Source: CAWJEL01 sp964647255 (GTDB lineage: Bacteria > Chloroflexota > Anaerolineae > CG2-30-64-16). From it: 13,989 nt of DNA. The stretch is taken from assembly GCA_964647255.1 (NCBI GenBank), contig CAZYGI010000092.1, forward strand, positions 1-13,989. The letters are read 5' to 3'. The notes under the pieces were generated by a model. That model was not told the DNA's origin, made no database searches, and was given only the letters and a program-made list of their open reading frames with translations. Shown piece after piece: positions 1-5,724 of this stretch (position 1 is the stretch's first letter; each line of letters opens with the position of its first letter). The translations under genes were made by a program, and so were the position numbers.

Positions 1-175
1 TGGCACTCTGGAACACTATCGCCAAAATGAATCACCTATTCCAGACGCCGGACCATGGTCAACTGGCGCGCTGGAGTGACCGGCCAACGAGGAAGATCGC
101 GCGGCGATGAAACTATTGTTGGAACCCTACCCGCCCCAGGCGGAGCGCCTGCCCCGGAGCGACCGCCTCAAGTGA
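1..175 (+). pseudogene. 3' end of an unknown gene, apparently frameshifted
   Basis: The window opens inside a reading frame that starts at base 3 and gives ALWNTIAKMNHLFQTPDHGQ, then LARWSD, before running into stop codons. From about base 80 the +2 frame gives PANEEDRAAMKLLLEPYPPQ and closes with TGA at 173-175. Adding one C to the GACCGG at about 78-83 joins both parts into one plausible C-terminus. I do not recognise the family. The gene either carries a real one-base deletion or a sequencing error at a short C run. The join is inferred by eye; only the open frames are observed. Confidence 0.4.
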
Positions 176-224
176 GCAGACCAAGAGCCACTCTTTCGTT
201 TAATAATAAAAATCGCCCCTGCAT

Positions 225-253
225 TTGACACCTTATAGAAAATAGCATAGACT
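225..253 (+). promoter_or_regulatory. sigma70-type promoter for the regulator and operon
   Basis: A perfect TTGACA (-35) lies at 225-230. After a 17-base spacer comes TAGACT (248-253), which matches four of six bases of the -10 consensus. The region is AT-rich (TTAATAATAAAAAT nearby), unlike the surrounding DNA. The predicted start would be near 260, leaving about a 32-base leader before the ATG at 292. It is the only strong promoter I see upstream of the co-directional genes to 8646. Confidence 0.6.
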
Positions 254-254
254 C

Positions 255-271
255 CAAGTGACTGACTCTTG
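255..271. promoter_or_regulatory. possible operator overlapping the transcription start
   Basis: Bases 255-271 form an imperfect palindrome, CAAG-N9-CTTG. The inner bases alternate so that the two strands match at 12 of 17 positions, and all mismatches are A/T. It starts two bases after the -10 hexamer and spans the expected transcription start. That is where an autoregulating XRE-family repressor would bind. The palindrome is observed; binding is inferred. Confidence 0.25.
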
Positions 272-291
272 CGCCCGGTAACGGAGAAACC

Positions 292-900
292 ATGTCTCTC
301 ATCGGCGCCCGACTGCGCGATCTGCGCCAGAACCGCAACCTGACCCTCAAGCAAGTGGCCGACGCCACCGGCTTCGCGCTCTCCTTCCTCAGCCTCGTCG
401 AGCGCGACAAGGTATCCATCAGCGTGGACAACCTCGCGCGGCTGGCGCGTTTCTACGGCGTGCGCATGGTGCATTTCTTCCAGGGTGCAGACGAAAGCCC
501 GATCCTGATCACCCGCCGCAGCGCCATCGCCCAGCACGCCGGCGCCGTCGGGCCGGGTAGTTCAGCCTTCCTGCTGCTGGCCGGCCGCGCCGATGCCCGT
601 ATGGAGCCGCTGTTGATTACCATCGGCCCGGGGCACGGGGATCCTCACTACCGGTCGCACGACGGCGATTCGCTGCTCTATGTCGTGGACGGTCAGGTGC
701 GGCTGCTCACCGAAGGCGCCGCGGCCGTCGAACTGGCCGCGGGCGATTGCGCCTATTATTTCGGGTTTCCGGGCCGGCGCATCGAGAATGCCGGCCGCGA
801 CCAACCGGCAACCATCCTGCTGGTCACCGCCCCGCCGACCACCCGGCGCGATGACGCGGTTGACGCCACAACCGGGGTGCTGATCCAGTCCGAGGAGTAA
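292..900 (+). CDS. XRE-family transcriptional regulator with C-terminal cupin domain
   Basis: The 202-residue protein has the usual two-part layout of XRE-cupin regulators. Residues about 3-60 are a helix-turn-helix (IGARLRDLRQNRNLTLKQVA, then FLSLVERDKVSISVDNLARL). Residues about 105-180 are a small beta-barrel cupin with HYRSHDGDSLLYVVDGQVRL and a second half around LAAGDCAYYFGFPGRR. Such proteins usually sense a small metabolite in the cupin and control the adjacent operon. The start is supported by GGAGA at 283-287. The gene sits directly behind the promoter, and its last codons GAG GAG form the ribosome binding site of the next gene, so translation is probably coupled. It likely regulates the downstream operon; the ligand cannot be told from sequence. 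Confidence 0.88.
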   Translation: MSLIGARLRDLRQNRNLTLKQVADATGFALSFLSLVERDKVSISVDNLARLARFYGVRMVHFFQGADESPILITRRSAIAQHAGAVGPGSSAFLLLAGRADARMEPLLITIGPGHGDPHYRSHDGDSLLYVVDGQVRLLTEGAAAVELAAGDCAYYFGFPGRRIENAGRDQPATILLVTAPPTTRRDDAVDATTGVLIQSEE

Positions 901-906
901 CCCAGC

Positions 907-1944
907 ATGCACTACGACGAATACCAGAACCACAAATGGGCGAAGAACCTGGCCCACGCGCGGCGGCTGCTGGCGGCTGGCCGGCTGGAGCCGTTCTATC
1001 GCGGAGAAGATCTGCCGGACGGCGACGTCTACGCCGGGATGCGGGTCATTGCCGCCTATTGGGTCAGCGTGGAGCACGAGATGCCGCTGCGCCTGGCCGC
1101 GCTGCTGCGGGGCGCCGGCCATCCGGAGTGGGAGGACGATCCCGCCATCCTGGCCCAGGTCCGCAGCTTTCTCGACCGCTATCTGGCCGACATGCGGGAG
1201 CTGGTGGCGCGGGAAGCCATCGTGCCGCCGGAGCGGCTGGATGCCCTGGTGGCCCGCGGCCTGGCGACCCCCGCGGGCTGGGCGGAGCAGATGCGCGGGT
1301 GGCAGGAGGCCAGCGAGGCCGCGCTGGCCGCAGGCGCCATCCTGCCCAAGCTGGCGGAGGCCTGGTTCGACTCGTGTCTGCGCAGCGTAGCCAACTACAA
1401 CCGTTACCTGATCCACGGCGCCGTGGCGGCGGCGGAACTGGTGCAGCGCGGCGGGGCCGGTGCGCTGCGGGACGCAGTGGATGCGACCGCCGAGGCGTTC
1501 ATGTGGGATGTCAGCCGGGCGTTCTTTGCGGACGTGCTGCCCGCAGCCGGCTTCGAGGACATCGGCGACCTGATGGAGCTGGGCCTGCGCGGCATGTATG
1601 CCGACCAGTACTTTGAGACGGGGCCGGAACGCCAGGTCGGTGAGGCCGGCATCCGGCAGAGCATCCTCCAGAACTGCGAGCTCGCAGGCATCTACTGGCG
1701 CGTGGCGGAGTGGCGCGGGCTGCCGCGACTGGCGCTGGGCTACGGCATCTGCCGCTACTGCGAGGTGCACGGCCTGGCCACCATGATGATCACGCTGCCG
1801 CCGATGGTCGCGCCGAGTTATCGCCGCCTGCGCTCGCTGGGGATGGACGGCGAACCGTGCATCTTCGAGCTGACCATGACCCCCGCCGATGATATGGAGC
1901 GCATCCTGATGGTGCAGGAGCGCGTGTTCGGCTCGGTCGAATAA
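907..1944 (+). CDS. unknown 345-residue protein with Cys-containing C-terminal domain
   Basis: I do not recognise this protein with confidence. Residues 1-230 look alpha-helical and contain no membrane segment. The C-terminal part, about 250-325, is distinctive: QSILQNCELAG, then GYGICRYCEVHG (a CxxC with a following His, residues 282-288), then RSLGMDGEPCIFELTM. The spacing of Cys residues and the ending G-x-x-C-x-F resemble the L-2-amino-thiazoline-4-carboxylate hydrolase-like domain (ATC hydrolase, PF14196), but that is from memory and weak. The ribosome binding site GAGGAG (892-897) lies inside the end of the regulator gene, nine bases from the ATG. Its position next to the regulator suggests a core role in the operon. 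Confidence 0.8.
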   Translation: MHYDEYQNHKWAKNLAHARRLLAAGRLEPFYRGEDLPDGDVYAGMRVIAAYWVSVEHEMPLRLAALLRGAGHPEWEDDPAILAQVRSFLDRYLADMRELVAREAIVPPERLDALVARGLATPAGWAEQMRGWQEASEAALAAGAILPKLAEAWFDSCLRSVANYNRYLIHGAVAAAELVQRGGAGALRDAVDATAEAFMWDVSRAFFADVLPAAGFEDIGDLMELGLRGMYADQYFETGPERQVGEAGIRQSILQNCELAGIYWRVAEWRGLPRLALGYGICRYCEVHGLATMMITLPPMVAPSYRRLRSLGMDGEPCIFELTMTPADDMERILMVQERVFGSVE

Positions 1945-1951
1945 CCCAGTT

Positions 1952-1971
1952 TACCCATCTACCAATCTACC
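1952..1971. repeat. short ATCTACC repeat before a ribosome binding site
   Basis: Between the stop at 1942-1944 and the SCP2 gene is a pyrimidine-rich tract with ATCTACC at 1957-1963 and again at 1965-1971. GGAG (1972-1975) follows directly, eight bases before the ATG at 1984. The layout (stop, short repeat, Shine-Dalgarno, start) matches the larger GGATGAA/TTCATCC elements downstream but with a different word. Confidence 0.4.
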
Positions 1972-1983
1972 GGAGTACCAACC

Positions 1984-2313
1984 ATGACAACCATCAAAGA
2001 AGTCATCGAAAGCCTGCCCACCCTCTTCAAGCCCGAAAAGGCAAAGGGATGGAACCGTGTCATTCTGTTCGACCTGGCAGGTGAGGAGCCGTCGAAGTGG
2101 ACGCTCATCATCCAAGATGGCAAAGCCACCGTCGAGGCAGGCGAAACCCGGCCGCCCAAGCTGGTCATCAGCGGCAACAGCGAACACGTCGTCCAGATGT
2201 TCACCGGCGAGGTGCCGCCGATGAAGCTGGTCAACGCCAAATTGCTGAAGATGAAAGGCCCCATGATGGACAGCATCGCGTTCTCGGGGCTGTGGAACAT
2301 ACCGAAGAAGTAG
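1984..2313 (+). CDS. SCP2 sterol-carrier-like lipid-binding protein
   Basis: This 109-residue protein is the length of a single stand-alone SCP2 domain, a hydrophobic-pocket fold that binds fatty acyl chains, sterols or acyl-CoA. The order of motifs fits: a helical start, a strand pair around WTLIIQDGKATVEAG, PPKLVISGNSEHVVQMFTGE, and the C-terminal LLKMKGPMMDSIAFSGLW, which matches the family's typical K-x-x-G-D/P-M segment. There is no signal peptide. The ribosome binding site is GGAG at 1972-1975. In an operon with a thiolase and an SDR, it would plausibly present or shield a hydrophobic CoA-linked substrate. The TAG stop sits in GAAGTAGGAAGG, where the next repeat array begins. Confidence 0.75.
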   Translation: MTTIKEVIESLPTLFKPEKAKGWNRVILFDLAGEEPSKWTLIIQDGKATVEAGETRPPKLVISGNSEHVVQMFTGEVPPMKLVNAKLLKMKGPMMDSIAFSGLWNIPKK

Positions 2314-2316
2314 GAA

Positions 2317-2404
2317 GGATGAAGGGTGAAGGATGAAGAACTTCCGCCTTCTGTCCTCTACCTTCTACCTTCCGCCTTCCGCCTTCATCCTTCATCCTTC
2401 ATCC
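2317..2404. repeat. GGATGAA/TTCATCC inverted heptad array 1
   Basis: The left arm is three heptads (GGATGAA, GGGTGAA, GGATGAA) at 2317-2337. After a loop of a few bases the right arm runs 2342-2404 in near-heptad register: TTCCGCC, TTCTGTCC, TCTACC, TTCTACC, TTCCGCC twice, then TTCATCC three times. The element fills the gap between the SCP2 stop codon and the ribosome binding site of the next gene. In mRNA it can fold as a hairpin with several alternative registers. Confidence 0.85.
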
Positions 2405-2410
2405 TTCTCA

Positions 2411-2424
2411 AGGAGGGCCGCTTG
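2411..2424 (+). promoter_or_regulatory. ribosome binding site that fixes a TTG start
   Basis: AGGAGG at 2411-2416 lies five bases before the in-frame TTG at 2422-2424. This is the only strong Shine-Dalgarno here, and the protein read from TTG (METGIIAYGVALPKHRI) begins as the HMG-CoA synthase family does. The in-frame ATG at 2326 lies inside the repeat and would add 32 residues of repeat-encoded peptide (RLHPSSFILL), so I reject it. Confidence 0.8.
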
Positions 2425-3504
2425 GAGACAGGCATCATCGCCTACGGCGTGGCGCTGCCGAAGCACCGCATCGCCGCGGCCGACATCTGGCAGGTGTGGA
2501 AAAACCTGGCGCCGGAAATGTTCGACAAGCTTAGCATCGGCGAGCGGGGCGTGCTGGGGCCGGAAGAAGACACGCTAACCCTGGCCGCGGCCGCCGCGCA
2601 GCGCGCCCTGGCGCGCAGCGGCGTGCCGGCCGAGCGGATCGGCGCGCTGCTCCTGGGCAGCGGCACCAGCCCCTACGCCACCAAGGCAGCCGCGACGGTG
2701 CTGGTGGATGCGCTGGGCCTGGCGCCCACCGTGTTGGCCACCGACGTGCAGTGCGCGGACAAGTCCGGCAGCACGGCGCTCTGGCTGGCCGCCGGGCTCA
2801 TCGAGGCGGGGCTGATCGAGCATGCGCTCGTCATCGCCGCAGACACGATTAACCGGCACACCGCGCCCGGCATGGTGCTGGAGTACGTCGCCTCAGCCGG
2901 CGCGGTCGCGTTCGTGCTCGGCAAAGGCGAGGTGATCGCCCATCTCGAGGCGCTGGCGACGCACACCGCCGATCAAAACGACTACTTCCGCATCGAGGGA
3001 GAGCGTTTCATCCAGCCCGGCGCGGGCTTCGTCGGCTGGGTGTCGAGCTGGGGGCTGCTCGATCACGTGGTCCCCGCCGGCCAGGCGCTCTTCGCCGCAA
3101 CCGCCCTGGGGCCGGCCGACTACGCCAAGTTCGCCGTGCCGCAGAAGAACGGCCTCCGGCCGCTGATGACGCTGGGCAAGCTGGAGCTGGACATGATGCA
3201 GGTGCTGCCCTACGTGCTGACCGCCCAGATCGGCGATTGCGGCGCGGCGGGCGTGCCGTTGGCGCTGGCGCACATCCTGGATTTCGCCGAGCCCGGTGAG
3301 CGCATCGGCGTGCTTGACTATGGCGCGGGCGCGGGCTGCGACGCCTGGTCCCTGGTCTGCACCGACGCCATCGAGCCGCGCCGGCCGCAGAGCGAGTTGG
3401 TCATCCAGCTGCTCGACGACAAGATCATGGTGGATTACGCGACCATGACCAAGTACGAGCAGAAGTACCTCCAGTCGCCGCATCGGTTAAGCAACTTCTA
3501 CTAA
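2422..3504 (+). CDS. HMG-CoA synthase-family protein (thiolase superfamily) with altered active site
   Basis: From the TTG start the protein is 360 residues, a normal length for archaeal-type HMG-CoA synthase (HMGCS). Family landmarks are the N-terminal TGIIAYGVALPKHRI, GPEEDTLTLAAAAAQRAL, the region around GLIEAGLIEHALVIAADT, QIGDCGAAGVPLALAHILD and the C-terminal DYGAGAGCDAWSLV. Genuine HMGCS joins acetyl-CoA to acetoacetyl-CoA using a Cys nucleophile, a Glu and a His. By my alignment from memory, the Cys of archaeal FACKAGT falls on Asp113 in QCADKSGS, with a Cys two residues earlier (Cys111). The Glu of GSESHPYA becomes Gly81 in GSGTSPYA, and the His of FHQPNG is absent in FAVPQKNG. It may be a non-catalytic scaffold or have different chemistry. 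It is followed by the thiolase and, beyond one inserted gene, DUF35. Confidence 0.75.
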   Translation: METGIIAYGVALPKHRIAAADIWQVWKNLAPEMFDKLSIGERGVLGPEEDTLTLAAAAAQRALARSGVPAERIGALLLGSGTSPYATKAAATVLVDALGLAPTVLATDVQCADKSGSTALWLAAGLIEAGLIEHALVIAADTINRHTAPGMVLEYVASAGAVAFVLGKGEVIAHLEALATHTADQNDYFRIEGERFIQPGAGFVGWVSSWGLLDHVVPAGQALFAATALGPADYAKFAVPQKNGLRPLMTLGKLELDMMQVLPYVLTAQIGDCGAAGVPLALAHILDFAEPGERIGVLDYGAGAGCDAWSLVCTDAIEPRRPQSELVIQLLDDKIMVDYATMTKYEQKYLQSPHRLSNFY

Positions 3505-3505
3505 A

Positions 3506-3588
3506 AGATGAAGTCGGAAGGATGAAGGATGAAAGAACCTTCCGCCTTCATCCTTCATCCTTCATCCTTCATCCTTCATCCTTCATCC
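3506..3588. repeat. GGATGAA/TTCATCC inverted heptad array 2
   Basis: Two bases after the TAA stop the left arm reads AGATGAA, GTCGGAA, GGATGAA, GGATGAA (3506-3533). After a six-base loop the right arm reads TTCCGCC followed by six perfect TTCATCC copies (3540-3588). GGAGG at 3592-3596 and the thiolase ATG at 3600 follow. The heptad register is unbroken within each arm, although single units differ. Confidence 0.9.
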
Positions 3589-3599
3589 TTTGGAGGACT

Positions 3600-4793
3600 A
3601 TGGGCAAGATTCTCCGCAGAGTGATGATGGTGGGCGGGTACATCACCCCGCCGGGCATCCCCATGAGCTGGACGTGGCGGCAGATGGCCGCCGAGGCGTT
3701 CTGGCACGCGCTGCAGGATACGCAGATCCCGATCAAGGACGTGGATCTGGTGGCGTGCAACTACAACGACCGCGCCATCGCCGACTCATCGCCCGGTCCG
3801 CAGATCGCCGATGCGCTGGGCATCCTGCCCAAGCCGGTCGTGCCGATCGCCAACGCCTGCGCGGGGAACGGCATCGCCTCCTACGTGGCCTGGAATGCCA
3901 TCGCGTCAGGCCGCTGCGACGTGGTCGTTTCCATGGGCTTCGCCCGCTCCGACAACTACGACGCGATGGAGGCGATGAACACGCAGGGCAACTACGTGGA
4001 CTACGATTACATGCTGGGCCTGACGCACATCAACTACGGCGCGCTGCGGGATGCCTATTACCGCCGCAAATACGATGTGCCGCTGGCGGCCGCGGGCCAA
4101 TGGGCTTATCAGTGCAACTGGTATGCGCGGCGAAACCCGTTGGCAGCCAGCTACGGCAAGCCGATGCCGGTGCTGGAGGAGCTGTGCGCCGACACCCCCG
4201 AGGCGGAGCGCGATCGGCAGGCCACCAACCGCGGGGGCGTTGCCAGCGCCATGGTCTTCGTGGGCGAAGAGATCGCCCACCGCTACAGCGCGCAACCGGT
4301 CTTCTTCGACGTGGCCTACGCCCTCCGGCCGCCCTACATCGGCAACTTCTTCAACTACCCGGTCGAGAGTATGCGGGACTACGACCTGGCCGAGCTGCCC
4401 GGCCTGATGGCGGCTGCGCAAGAGGCCTACGCAATGGCCGGCATTCGCCCCGCAGATGTGGACGTGGTGCAGGTGCACGATCTGACCGCTTACGAAGGAA
4501 TGATGGCGCTCGAGGCGATCGGCGTCTGCGGCCTGGGCGAGGGCAAGGATTATGTCCTCTCAGGCGGGATGACCCTCGACAGCCGGCGCCCGATCAACAC
4601 CTACGGCGGCGGCCCGGCGTTCGGCCACGGCTCGGCCGGCTCGGATTTCCAGGCCGGCGTGCTAGAAAACTACTGGCAGCTCACCGGACAGGCGGGCGAA
4701 CGCCAGGTCAAGGACGCGCGAGTCGGCGTCAACACATCGTACGGCACGCACCATTCGCTGGACGTGGTGGGGGTGGTGAGAAGGATGAAGTAG
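3600..4793 (+). CDS. thiolase of the archaeal/SCP-x type
   Basis: The 397-residue protein is full length for this thiolase group. The nucleophile Cys87 lies in VPIANACAGNGIAS. The C-terminal catalytic parts are VQVHDLTAYEGMMALEA (His293) and GGGPAFGHGSAGSD (His343), followed by NYWQLTGQAGERQVKDARVG. These match acetyl-CoA C-acetyltransferase-like enzymes that make or break a C-C bond next to a CoA thioester and that work with DUF35 partners, for example the archaeal acetoacetyl-CoA thiolase complex, BbsAB and Ltp2/ChsH2. I chose ATG 3600 because GGAGG (3592-3596) is correctly spaced; an upstream ATG at 3522 would only add repeat-encoded FRLHPSSFILHPSSFIL. The last codons (AGG ATG AAG TAG) are themselves part of a GGATGAA unit, so the repeat has entered the 3' end of the gene. 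Confidence 0.87.
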   Translation: MGKILRRVMMVGGYITPPGIPMSWTWRQMAAEAFWHALQDTQIPIKDVDLVACNYNDRAIADSSPGPQIADALGILPKPVVPIANACAGNGIASYVAWNAIASGRCDVVVSMGFARSDNYDAMEAMNTQGNYVDYDYMLGLTHINYGALRDAYYRRKYDVPLAAAGQWAYQCNWYARRNPLAASYGKPMPVLEELCADTPEAERDRQATNRGGVASAMVFVGEEIAHRYSAQPVFFDVAYALRPPYIGNFFNYPVESMRDYDLAELPGLMAAAQEAYAMAGIRPADVDVVQVHDLTAYEGMMALEAIGVCGLGEGKDYVLSGGMTLDSRRPINTYGGGPAFGHGSAGSDFQAGVLENYWQLTGQAGERQVKDARVGVNTSYGTHHSLDVVGVVRRMK

Positions 4794-4824
4794 GAAGGAT
4801 GAAGCAGGAAGGATGAGCGATGAG
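4783..4824. repeat. GGATGAA heptad array 3 (left arm only), overlapping two genes
   Basis: Six heptads in one register: GGATGAA, GTAGGAA, GGATGAA, GCAGGAA, GGATGAG, CGATGAG. The first supplies the last codons of the thiolase and the fifth supplies the ATG of the four-helix-bundle gene. No TTCATCC arm follows before that gene, unlike every other array here. The matching right arm appears only after the gene, at 5217-5262. Confidence 0.85.
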
Positions 4825-5190
4825 GGTAGGCCACAGGATCTGAAGGTGCGAACGAAGGAATTCGCGCTGCGGGTTATCAGGCTGTACACCAGTCTGCCCA
4901 AGACGACCGAGGCGCAAGTGCTGGGCAAGCAGGTGCTTCGCTCTGGTACATCTGTGGGGGCACAATACCGCGAGGCGCAGCGAGCCAAGTCCGATGCCGA
5001 TTTCATAAGCAAGACCGAGGGTGCACTTCAGGAGCTTGACGAGACGGCCTATTGGCTTGAGCTGCTCGCCGATGCCAAGATCGTCCCTCCTGAAAAACTT
5101 GACCTGCTCCGCAAAGAAGCGGACGAACTAACCGCCATCCTGGTCACCATCGTCACGAAGGTAAAGCGTAGGATGAAGAATCAAGGATGA
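4813..5190 (+). CDS. four-helix-bundle protein (S23/23S rRNA-IVP family)
   Basis: This 125-residue protein has the hallmarks of the four-helix-bundle family known from 23S rRNA intervening sequences and related to Avd of diversity-generating retroelements: VLRSGTSVGAQYREAQRAKS (residues 41-60), DADFISKTEGALQELDETAY, then WLELL and a last helix ending KVKRR. Family members form ring-shaped oligomers with basic surfaces; the cellular role of stand-alone copies is unknown. The ATG at 4813 and the TGA at 5188-5190 both lie inside GGATGAA-type heptads, and the C-terminal RMKNQG is repeat-encoded. AGGAAGG abuts the ATG, so initiation may use an upstream copy or coupling. GC is about 57 percent by hand count (214 of 378), versus about 68 to 73 percent in sampled lines of the flanking genes, suggesting insertion between the thiolase and its DUF35 partner. 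Confidence 0.85.
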   Translation: MSDEGRPQDLKVRTKEFALRVIRLYTSLPKTTEAQVLGKQVLRSGTSVGAQYREAQRAKSDADFISKTEGALQELDETAYWLELLADAKIVPPEKLDLLRKEADELTAILVTIVTKVKRRMKNQG

Positions 5191-5262
5191 AGTAGGAAGG
5201 ATGAAGAATTCCGGCTTTCATCCTTCATCCTTCCGCCTTCATCCTTCATACTTCATACTTCC
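5171..5262. repeat. GGATGAA/TTCATCC inverted heptad array 4
   Basis: The left arm is GGATGAA, GAATCAA, GGATGAA, GTAGGAA, GGATGAA (5171-5205), and it overlaps the end of the four-helix-bundle gene, whose TGA is in the third unit. After a loop of about eleven bases the right arm runs 5217-5258: TTCATCC twice, TTCCGCC, TTCATCC, TTCATAC twice, and a partial TTCC to 5262. AAGGAG (5263-5268) and the DUF35 ATG at 5275 follow directly. Confidence 0.88.
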
Positions 5263-5274
5263 AAGGAGCACTCC

Positions 5275-5724
5275 ATGAGTGAACAGTTTCCCGAGCAGTT
5301 CGTCCGCTGGGACACCTTCTCGTCAGCCTTATGGTATCGCAGCAAGGCGGGGCGCTATCGCCTGGAGGGGACGCAGTGCGCGGGCTGCGGCGCGAAGTTC
5401 TTCCCCCCGCGCACCGGCCTGATCTGCCCGGCGTGTCACGAGCGGGCGATGATCCCGTATCAGTGCGCGCACGCGGGCGAGGTCATCGCGGTGGCGCTCG
5501 ATGACGTCGGCTTCCCCGCCCTGGGCTACAGCGACACGATGCCGCGCGTCCAGGCGATCATCCGCCTCGACGACGGCATCCACCTGATGACCGACATCTG
5601 TCAGGTGGCCGACCCGACCGAGGTTCAACCCGGCGCGCGCGTGAAGATGGTGCTGCGCAAGCACAAACGCGAGGACACCGGGGCGTGGGTGTATGGATAC
5701 GGGTTTGTAAAGGATGAAGGGTGA
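5275..5724 (+). CDS. DUF35 Zn-ribbon/OB-fold acyl-CoA-binding protein, thiolase partner
   Basis: The 149-residue protein has an N-terminal helical part, a rubredoxin-like zinc ribbon (Cys35, Cys38 in CAGCG; Cys51, Cys54 in CPACH) and a C-terminal OB-fold with VQAIIRLDDGIHLMTDICQV, ARVKMVLRKHK and GAWVYGYGF. This is the DUF35 layout. DUF35 proteins form tight complexes with archaeal/SCP-x-type thiolases; in archaea they also bridge to HMG-CoA synthase and hold CoA. It is therefore the expected partner of the thiolase at 3600-4793, although the four-helix-bundle gene now separates them. The last residues VKDEG and the TGA are encoded by the next repeat array, so the original C-terminus was probably just after GYGF. 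Confidence 0.87.
   Translation: MSEQFPEQFVRWDTFSSALWYRSKAGRYRLEGTQCAGCGAKFFPPRTGLICPACHERAMIPYQCAHAGEVIAVALDDVGFPALGYSDTMPRVQAIIRLDDGIHLMTDICQVADPTEVQPGARVKMVLRKHKREDTGAWVYGYGFVKDEG

Noticed and set aside
562..1770. Long minus-strand open frame of 402 codons, and others at 2893-3483, 7933-8982, 9835-11013 and 10928-12214
   Set aside because: They lie antisense to well-supported plus-strand genes, are rich in His/Gln/Arg/Ala as expected for shadow frames in high-GC DNA, and show no family motifs.
2326..2421. An N-terminal extension of the HMG-CoA synthase-like protein starting at ATG 2326
   Set aside because: It is entirely encoded by the repeat array; a good Shine-Dalgarno and family-like start occur at TTG 2422.
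4783..5262. A complete diversity-generating retroelement around the Avd-like protein
   Set aside because: There is no reverse transcriptase and no template/variable repeat pair in the window; only the accessory-like helical-bundle fold is shared.
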